A stretch of 64,000 nucleotides of DNA from Paramacrobiotus metropolitanus (lineage: Eukaryota > Tardigrada > Eutardigrada > Parachela > Macrobiotidae), in NCBI RefSeq assembly GCF_019649055.1, contig NW_026570240.1:1116001-1180000 (forward strand), read 5' to 3'. The position numbers and the translations under genes were made by a program. Below, piece after piece: positions 55,972 through 64,000 of this stretch (position 1 is its first letter; each line of letters starts with the position of its first letter). The notes beneath the pieces are model-generated. The model worked only from the letters and a program-made list of their open reading frames with translations. It did no database searches and was not told the DNA's origin.

Positions 55972-58288
55972 CGTTTATCGTCCAGAACAGATTGCCAAGC
56001 ACTACAGCAGTCGCCTTTTCTGCAAAAACGTAACAATTACAGTGACTGGTTTCCGACATTTACCTACAGTGTCATTATAGTGCAATTAAATTTTTTGATA
56101 GACGAAACGGCAACGATATTAGACACTGCTGACAATGAGTTCGGGAATCGCACCAGTTTTCCACTAGCATCCAAAGCAAACAATATTAAGTTAGTCAGTC
56201 AAGTCATTTTCAGAAGAGTACGTTTCACACAGAAGATCTCACAACAACACTTTAAGTTTACTAGCTTCGTCTAATTGCAGTACAGTAACGTAAACAAACA
56301 CCAGATGTAAACACTGGTATACTGTGCCAGGTGCAGTCTACGCTCAACATTATCATCGCCACTTTTGGGTTCCGATAGTCCACATTACGGGTCGCTGCAA
56401 CTCGGTTCGACATAGCCACAAAAGAGTGCAGTTCGTACTATTCGGCGATTAGAACTTGGCGATAATTTTACGTGATCCATTTACTTACTTCAACTATTCG
56501 ACGCCAGTACCAAAGCTCACAAGCGCCCGACAATAAAGTCCGAAATAACTGTCATCTCGTCACCAGAAAAGCACTGTACTTTGCACCTGAGTCCAAAGGC
56601 TGATTCTTACACACGTTCTTGGTATGTTCCGAACATAGAAAAACAGGGCAGCTTAAAAGACCGCTACGTACGTAGTAACGTAGAACACAAATACAAATTA
56701 TCACTTCTTACAAATAGCGTTTTTTTACTACCCTAGAGAAAATTATTTGCAATGCTTTGATGAGTTTGATCATTTTAATTTCAGGAGATGATGAGTGCTG
56801 TTCGTCTACGCATGTCGTGTCAAACTTCAGAGTGTGCATTGCTGTCTGAGTATACGCTCTGATTTCTTAACTGATAGAAGACGACCCTTTTTAAATGTTT
56901 TTTTTATACAGCTGCCGGCGGCCTGTTGCCCGCAAATGCACACGATAATGACGATATATGTAACAATTAAATTAAACGATTATTAATAACGCTGATAAAC
57001 AACAGAAATGGGCGGCCGCATTATTACAGACAACATTTGCTCTAAATGGGCGGAAGCTGGTGCCGTTCCCAGGATGGAAACCGTGTTTCGGTGTTGAATT
57101 TCAATGCTGATCCGCTGACGTAGAAAATCTGTTGCCGTCGTACTATCTCATCTGTAATGGTGAGCGGACAGCGGACTTAATAATATTGTAAATTGTTGAA
57201 CACCCGGTTATAAAAAAATGCAAATTTAAAGAAAGTTTTTGTTTTTCGTCGTTCAGTTTGTTATTAATGCAAGTTTTTTGCTTCCGAATTGCAAAGCCCC
57301 TTTTATCTTTTTATGTAACTTACTCGTACACTTTTGTGGCTTAACTTACTTTTGAAAAATTGCCATATTTAAATTCCCAAGGTACTCTAAGAATGGTTAC
57401 TGTACTCTAAGAATGGTTACCCTTACTACGGGTAGCTATAGTCTTCATTAAAGTTAATAGAAGTTGATAGAGAATTTAAAAATGTCACAGAGGCAATTTT
57501 TCAAAAGGACGTTACATAAAAAGAAAAAGGGTAGGTGCATTATGTATAAGAACGTACCGCATTTGTATGAGAATAGATGAGGTATAAAAATCCTGCTTAA
57601 TTGTTAATGCACCGGTAAGAACAAATGACTGCATTTGCGGCTTGTTTATTGTTTGGGCACTTTTTTTACCGCAAGCTTAAATTGTTATCGTTAATACAAG
57701 GGTGTCATGCTGCTGCGCATACATTTCCCTCATCCGGATGATCGGATTATAGCTTGCTTCCTTGCGCGCAAGTTAGGAGCAAGCCGTCACAGCAACGCGA
57801 GCAACTTACAAACTGGAAACAGTTATGCAAGTATGTGTAATGAACGAACTTTATCCACCGGCAATGACATTGTGAACACCACCTTTGACACCAGGAGCAT
57901 CTTGACCCGTACAGGACAGGCTGTTGCTCGCTGCGGCATGTGCCGCTGTGCATTGGAGTACTATATACTAGTATGAGTAGTATCCAAAGCAAAGCATCAA
58001 AGGAACGATTCGTATACATGAAGAAAGTGAAAGAAAATTCATTTTTCATGAGTCGAACGTGTATGCGATGGCTTGCATATTGTGTGCGAAAATTCCAGGA
58101 TGACCACTACCGCATTTCTGATTGTGAATCAAATCGCGTTTATTTTATTGAGACATTGTTCTCCTATATGTCACTGGTAACGGTGCTCTAATGATTTTCT
58201 TTCGATCTGCTGCAGCCCAATTTCAGGCGTCTGATATTTCTCGAGTTTGTTATAAGATTAGGCGATAGTAAACTGCACGCATAGAAAA
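55972..58288. other. Divergent intergenic region between CPT1 and lipocalin
   Basis: About 2.3 kb between two genes transcribed away from each other, so both promoters should lie here. It contains the tandem duplication at 57381-57420. No conserved exon is visible on either strand. Confidence 0.4.
57381..57420. repeat. 20-base tandem duplication
   Basis: GGTACTCTAAGAATGGTTAC at 57381-57400 is followed directly by the same sequence with T as first base at 57401-57420. It lies in the CPT1-lipocalin intergenic region. Confidence 0.85.
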
Positions 58289-60435
58289 ATGGTGAAATTC
58301 AATTCATCAATTCCTACCTTATTAGCGCGGTACTGTTTGGTGACCTTTGTAATGTCAGTGATAGCGCGTATTTCCGCCCAGATTCCGTCATGGGGTTCCT
58401 GTCCGACAGTGAGTAAACGGACATTTGATTTGACCTAACCATAAGTAACTCAACAACGTATGCAGATCTAACTGCTCTTCAATTCAAATATTTCAGGTGG
58501 ATACAGTGGCAGACTTTGATATTAATCGGGTACGTATACGTTTACCGTTCGTAATTGAATCAAGCAAATTTCCTGTATCATGGTACACCACGGATGCTTA
58601 GCGATTCTTTGATTCCTGAAGTTTCGTGTATTGTAGTATCTTGGAAAGTGGTTTGAGATTGAAGCCTATTTCCATTTTTTCGAACTCGGATTAACCTGCA
58701 TAACGGCTGATTATTCACTAAGCTCCGTATCTTCGGTGCAGTCGGGATTAGAAAGTCGACCTATGATAGTCGTGCGGAATTCCGGTTGGAACTGGATGTA
58801 AGCGTAGCGTTGTCCATAGTTTGCGCACACGAAATCTTTTCCTTTTTTGGAATTATAACTATCAACTGGTCATTAGTAGTTCAGCGTTTATACATAAAAT
58901 TATCTATTACTTCAGTTTCAGTGGTGTTTAAAAATGTTGGTGACGTATTCTTGTTCTCATTTTGTCAGATATGGAAATGAAGTTGTTACTTTGGGTGAAG
59001 CTTACGCTCCTGACCCTATCCACGATCCCGGGAAAATGAAAATACGCTTTCCAAACGGTATTAGTTTAAAATCTTTAAAATACGAAATTATATATGCCTA
59101 ACATTTCAGCTGGCGCAAAATGTCTGTTTAACAGACAATGAATTGCATATATATACGGTGTGATCCTATCCAGCAACGTAACCTTAGTGCAAATTGAGAA
59201 TGTGTTATATGTCCACCGAAGCTCTCCTTCTTTCCTTATATACGAGTAATACAGAAGTACAATGTTAGTTTTGTTCTGATTAATGATTTTGACTACTTTT
59301 GCATAGGGAAAACTGCAAAACTTGATGATGAACAGTTTAATACATAATAACTTGCTCCTATCTTTATAGTTACGGCTGGCTTTGTTCCTGTTATGGATAC
59401 AGATTACTGGGTAAGGGTTTACAGCGATTTCCGGTGAATCTTCCACTATGTAGATGCTTTTATTAGAGGCAGCAAAGGCCGAAATTAAGTTAAAAAATGT
59501 ACCCCGGACATACGACCAGCAACATACTGGGCTACAATTACAAATTAACTTCAAGTACAGTACTGCAAAGTGCTGTGGTACATATTACAGATGCATACAT
59601 GAAAGGATTTCATAAAATGTTCGATACGTAAAAAAACTATTGACAAGCAACTTTGACACGAAGTTTGTCTCATTTCAGTGTGATTTGTATTATCGTTAAA
59701 CCAGAATTTATCAGATTTTAGACACTGATTACACTTCGTACGCCGTCGTCTGGAGCTGTACTTCCATGGATATTTTTGGAGCTTCCTTCATGAATGCTCA
59801 GTCGCTCTGGGTACTCAGTCGGACTCCGGAGCTCAGCCCTGATCGATTACAGCGAATAAAAACATGGTATGCGATGTTTTGGAAATTAAATACAGCCCTG
59901 TAAAACTACATTAAACATCTGGACAAATGAATGCAACTTTAGGCTTACGAGACTTGGCATCAACTCTGCCGGTTTAATGCGTCCCTCCACAGAAACATGC
60001 CCAGGTAAACATTCCTCAAATACCAATTACAACGAATTTCAATAAAAATAACATATACCAGCAGGTCGGAAAGATTTCAATGGAACAACCAGTAAAATCA
60101 ACAACATATTCTTCGGCAACGGCGGGACACAAAGTAACGACGTAGCGGTTCGGTCACTGCTACATTCCTCGCTGTCCACGTTACCAAACAGCATGATGCC
60201 GTTGCATCCTCCCTCCCAGTGGCAGACACCTCAGTCCCACAATATGGTCGACATATTCCCCAAACCTCGCAACATGGAAATAGGGCCGCTGAATTTCCTA
60301 ACCAATCTAAAAGAAAGAACGTCAGGTTTTCGATCATCAAAAAATGTCCGCACCGCTCAAGTAGCAACATCCATAAGAATAAAACCGTTTAGATCTGGGA
60401 GAACTCAAAGAAATTCGTATTCTAATCGACCATAA
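58289..60435 (+). CDS. Apolipoprotein-D-like lipocalin with long C-terminal tail
   Basis: Secreted carrier of small hydrophobic ligands. Exons: 58289-58408, 58497-58529, 58637-58797, 58969-59057, 59370-59410, 59715-59866, 59943-60004, 60065-60435; phases agree, 342 residues. A signal peptide (residues 10-30, YCLVTFVMSVIARISA) precedes IPSWGSCP and VADFDINRYLGKWFEIEAYF, the lipocalin start motif with its conserved Trp. VMDTDYWILDTDYTSYAVVW matches the strand pair with the conserved T-D-Y motif, and SRTPELSPDRLQRIKTWL the C-terminal helix. Four cysteines fit two disulphides. The last exon adds about 122 residues rich in Ser, Thr, Asn, Pro and Arg (for example MMPLHPPSQWQTPQSHNM), absent from ordinary lipocalins of about 190-230 residues. 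If the last intron is retained, the frame stops at 60045, next to an AATAAA, giving 232 residues. Both ends may be used. Confidence 0.85.
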
Positions 60436-60601
60436 AAATGAGAAATTGAATAGCGAAAACGGATGTTCTGCTTTAAAAGTGGGAACAAAAGCTGATATGT
60501 TCCATCACCATCCTGAAAACTGTGTGATAGTCGTCAATGTTCACAGCGGATACGGTTTCATCAGTTCGTAGCAAACGCTCTCACCTGTGAATCTCTTTTT
60601 C

Positions 60602-62156
60602 TCATCGTAGTTTCAAAAAGCTTGCCATAATAGTGTTGCAGTGTTCAGAATGGCTGACATGCGGATCATGTTCTGCATGGGCAAAGATGTACAGGCTAAT
60701 AAGAAATAAGAAAACTTATAAGAAACAGACCAACAATATTGAAGATAGCACTCACTCGCCGTGTTTTAAATTTTTGGCAAGATAATGCGCGTGATCTACA
60801 GGAACAACAGGATCCTGCTTTCCATGTATAACAAGGGTCGGTGCATCAACTTCAGCCAAAACTGACCCACAAATGTCGCCACCTTTTTGACTGTAGATAT
60901 TTTTCATCGTATCGCACCATGAATTCCAAAGTTGATTCGCCTTATCCTTCCCATAAACAACATACAAAGGTTCCTTTGCGGATGGGTCCCACTTGTCGAT
61001 TTCTCTGCAACCTACATAACCAACAAGCACATATTCAACCTAACGAGACTGATAAATCTGCTTAAATTAGTAATTCTAGCACGATCTTATATTTCCCGTA
61101 TTAAACTGCGTTATGAACAATACGAGTATTGTACTATAAATCTCTGCAACAGAGTTTCGTACCGAAATGTACAAAATGAGAAACGCAATTAGTAGACCGC
61201 TAGCTGCAATTATCGCAAAGTTAGCAACTAACCTTCATAAATATCGATGTCCAAAGAATGCAAGAGTGCATTACCGGCAATTGCAACCACACGCTGTACC
61301 ACTTCCGAGTGCTTCGCAGCCATGATCAGCGCCGTCATAGCTCCATCACTCCATCCTATTACCGAAAATTTGGTAAAACCAAGGTACTACGATGAAAATC
61401 AACCATTCAATTCAACCAACCGTAAAGGTAAAAACAAACAAAGGTAACTAAAAAATTAGCTGTCGCATAAAGCGGACATCAGGAAATGTTTACGACTCTG
61501 TGAGTGAGAAAGAGAATCAAAGAATTAAATTTAAGTAACTGAAATAATACAGCCCACTGTACAAATTCGCAAATGTTTTATTCAATTTCACCTTCATCAA
61601 ATCGGCGGCAATTTCAGCGTCTCTCAAAAACATTTGATCATCCCAGATTTTTGCAACGTTCGCAGATAACCCATATCCTGGTGGATCCCAAGCCACCAGC
61701 GTCAAAGCTGGATCAAAAGATGTCAACTGTTTCGTGAAGGCCATTTCCAACGTGTCTATATAGTGGGAACAAGTGAAGTTTCATTTTTTCGGATCATACA
61801 ATTATTAGTATACAAACGGTGCTTTAATGCTGCTTAATAAATTATACGAAAATAAATGATTAATATCGCTAACAATAACTGCTATTACCTTTTACTTTTG
61901 TCAAATACGTGGCTCGAAATTAATTATCAGTCACAGGGTGATTGACCATGGGCCCTTCGGCCCCTTCCTCATCTTAGTATCCAAGTTTTAGCTTACCAAG
62001 TGCTCCAGGCAGCAGCAGGACTGGATTCTGATCAGCACTGTCCGGGGAGCTTGACGATCTCTTCTTTAAAACATAACGGACTTGGCCAGCCAGTAGCTTT
62101 GGGATATCAAAATACAATGACTCGAGCGCTAGGGATTTCGAACACGAGTAGTCCAT
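60602..62156 (-). CDS. BPHL: BPHL-type serine hydrolase (valacyclovirase-like)
   Basis: Alpha/beta-hydrolase-fold esterase; the vertebrate enzyme, biphenyl hydrolase-like protein, hydrolyses amino-acid esters in mitochondria. Five exons: 62156-61997, 61755-61592, 61386-61233, 61002-60756, 60695-60602; phases agree, 272 residues (mature human form about 250-275). The start at 62156 has a good context (ATCATGG). Motifs in order: PVLLLPGALG (oxyanion region), LVAWDPPGYGLSA, the nucleophile elbow GWSDG with Ser121, the acid region LVIHGKQDPVVP, and a C-terminal His in AHAEH near residue 248-251. DLMKYLGFTKFSVIGWSDG aligns without gaps to the family. The N-terminus is not obviously a mitochondrial presequence. 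The 3' end is 166 bases from the convergent lipocalin gene. Confidence 0.9.
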
Positions 62157-62507
62157 GATCGAGGCTTTCAGGCCCGCTTTCTATAAAAACAACTTACGTT
62201 TTTCTGTTTAACAAGCAAAAAAGCCTGTTGAAATAAAAAAAAAGTAATAAGTAATCAAATCTGGTAAGGCGCCAGCCTTGAAGGCTACGTTCTGACTTCT
62301 GAGTTAGCAATCCACCACAAATCAGCTGTGAGTTTTGCGTAAACTGTAAGGCTAGAGGGCTCCTCGGTACAGGGACTTAAGCTTCATGACAACAGCGTAT
62401 TTTTGTGGCTCGTTTTCCGCTTCAGTCTACTGAAATGAAAAATTGCATACAAGTACTGCTACTGGTTCATTTGTTTTATGTAACCAGCAACCGAATTTTT
62501 GGAAGAA
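62157..62507. other. Upstream region of BPHL
   Basis: Short intergenic stretch with A-rich tracts near 62220-62260. No gene recognised; it should contain the BPHL promoter. Confidence 0.3.
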
Positions 62508-62678
62508 TTAGTTTGGGACTTCGGGATAATAGTCGGTTTTGGAAATGAAATAACAAAGCGGGCAGATAAATTTATTTCGTCTCCCGTACTTTTCTGCTTC
62601 TCGAAAGCAGATATATAAGGACGGTTCGCACTTCGTGTAATCTGGCCGTGGCAGCTTATCTGGAAGCACAACATCCAT
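62508..62678 (-). CDS. Possible small cysteine-containing protein, 56 residues
   Basis: Not recognised. An ATG at 62678 opens MDVVLPDKLPRPDYTKCEPS, then FREAEKYGRRNKFICPLC, with a stop at 62508. Charged composition and a Cys-x-x-Cys pair look protein-like, but there is no supporting splice junction and a 57-codon frame can be chance. The ATG follows TTACAAG, which might be an acceptor, so it could instead be the last exon of something larger. Confidence 0.22.
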   Translation of the reverse strand: MDVVLPDKLPRPDYTKCEPSLYICFREAEKYGRRNKFICPLCYFISKTDYYPEVPN

Positions 62679-62929
62679 CTTGTAAGTATTGGAAACAAGG
62701 TAAATGAAAGAATGAGCATTTATTAAGCCGAGGAATCTGGAAATTCCTGAAATTTAATTAATTCACTAAAAGGTGAAGGACACTTTTAACTAAAATGTTC
62801 AGGTGCTAGAGAAACGACCTCTTCTGACATTTAGCAAGGTGCATACTAATAGCAATTCTGAATATGCACGCACATTTCAATATGGCTTAATAATCAGCCA
62901 CGTTTATTTGTTTGAAAAATTAAAAGTCT

Positions 62930-62973
62930 GTGTGCTTTGCTTCCATTCTGTCTTTGTGCTTTGCTTCCATTCA
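62930..62973. repeat. Imperfect tandem repeat of TGTGCTTTGCTTCCATTC
   Basis: TGTGCTTTGCTTCCATTC occurs near 62931 and again near 62955, separated by a few bases (TGTCTT). It lies in the intergenic region before FAF1. Confidence 0.8.
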
Positions 62974-63127
62974 TTTTGATTTTTAATACTGTACTGCACG
63001 GATGCTCATAATTTATCTTCGACAAGGACGCTTTACTATGCTTGTAACTTGTTGTGAGCTGCAGGGCTCATTGTTTGCACCACTTTGATGACTTGCAGAT
63101 TGAGATTTGTTGCGGTTCTTTCAAGTC

Positions 63128-63929
63128 ATGGAGGATTACGAATTTCGTAACGGAAGCCATAAAATGGCAGGCGATGAGGATATTGTGTTTAAGATCCATT
63201 ATGGCGAGCACACTATTCGTTTGGAGCTTCCGGAATCGGAAAAAGTTGGTATGTCAAACAGTAAACGGACACTGCTAATTTTTTTATTTAAATTTTTTAA
63301 TTACGTTAACCGTTATTGTTGCTTTGCAGGGGATTTAAAAAGACTCCTGCGGAGAAAAACGGGACTCAAAGACTCCGAAATGGAACTGTTAGGATGGGAT
63401 GACCCGGACATCATTTCTGACGAAGTTCGTGCTTTACCTGTAGCGGTGTTTGTCATGTTCTCGGCAGTGTTGTACGGTACCATAATGATAAGCTGTTGTG
63501 GTACTGTAATCCGTATTTTGTATTGTTGTGCATTTGGACTGCAAAAATTTTTTGCAGTTGCTGTCATTTCGTTTCGCCATGGTGTCGCAAACCTTAAGTG
63601 AAGTTTTTTAGTTTTTTTTTATGCGTTGCAGCTAAAGTAATTTTATACTGGATTTCAAAGAGATCATGGTGATTTGGCGTTTTCTTGCAGATGACGTTTG
63701 CAGAACTTGGTCTGGCAAAGGACTACCATTTGGTTCTACGACCTGTTGGTGATCATTGCGAGTGAGTTTCACGATTTTTATTTGTGTAAACGATGGAAAA
63801 TTATATCAACAGTTTAACTGAAGCTGTTGCAGTGATAGAATGGGGAAGACTTACCATGTGCAAGTCATTGACCAACAAAACGACGAAACCTACAATTTGT
63901 TTTTCAACGGCATGCAAACTGTCAGAGAG
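63128..63929 (+). CDS. FAF1: FAF1 (FAS-associated factor 1), 5' part
   Basis: UBX-domain cofactor of the p97/VCP segregase. Exons 63128-63248, 63330-63439, 63691-63761 and 63833-63929 agree in phase and give about 132 residues before the window ends. Residues 18-90 form a first ubiquitin-like domain (DIVFKIHYGEHTIRLELPES, then GLKDSEMELLGWDDPDI). The second begins at TYHVQVIDQQNDETYNLFFN, which matches FAF1 rather than FAF2. The UBA domain that normally opens FAF1 is not found upstream of the ATG in the roughly 450 bases examined. Either it lies in an earlier exon to the left, masked by other sequence, or this protein starts at MEDYEFRNG without it. The UAS and UBX domains would lie beyond the right edge. 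Confidence 0.82.
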
Positions 63930-64000
63930 GTATGGGCCGTATGGCTATCAAAAATTTTAAGAACTTCTGCGTAGTACGGGCGGTATTTTAAGAGGGTAAC

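Overview
The window is nuclear DNA of an invertebrate animal. Genes are broken into many small exons with GT-AG introns, mostly 50-100 bases and a few of 1-10 kb. Coding exons are moderately GC-rich and the rest is AT-rich. Rapsyn, PDE3, CPT1, ARID2, MCM5, FAF1 and a neurotrophin-type factor together point to a metazoan. Compactness and divergent proteins suggest a small protostome such as a tardigrade or crustacean, but I cannot fix the phylum. Gene models were built by hand: exon ends were placed where reading phase, splice sites and family similarity all agree.

Layout. 65-2309 (-): 5' part of ARID2, running off the left edge. 2310-7808: mostly non-coding, with a motif cluster (4490-4915) and a decayed retroelement (5744-6322). 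7809-22923 (-): complete PDE3 phosphodiesterase with a 10.2 kb first intron. 22924-27681: mostly non-coding. 27682-33785 (-): complete rapsyn; one of its introns carries a complete five-exon gene of unknown family on the same strand (29945-31069). 34457-36892 (-): partly resolved multi-pass membrane protein. 37881-40435 (+): complete ALAD. 40854-41104 (-): possible tiny gene. 42500-46673 (+): complete MCM5. 48111-50074 (+): secreted neurotrophin-like precursor. 50760-55971 (-): complete CPT1 in 21 exons. 58289-60435 (+): apolipoprotein-D-like lipocalin with an unusual tail. 60602-62156 (-): BPHL-type serine hydrolase. 63128-63929 (+): 5' part of FAF1, running off the right edge.

The genes do not form a pathway; this is ordinary housekeeping and tissue-specific gene content. 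Two neural genes sit about 15 kb apart: rapsyn, the acetylcholine-receptor scaffold of the neuromuscular synapse, and the neurotrophin-like ligand. The most noteworthy items are the neurotrophin-like gene, whose cystine-knot domain can be assembled with all six cysteines, the nested unknown gene inside rapsyn, the lipocalin tail, and catalytic motifs carried by very small exons in CPT1 and PDE3.
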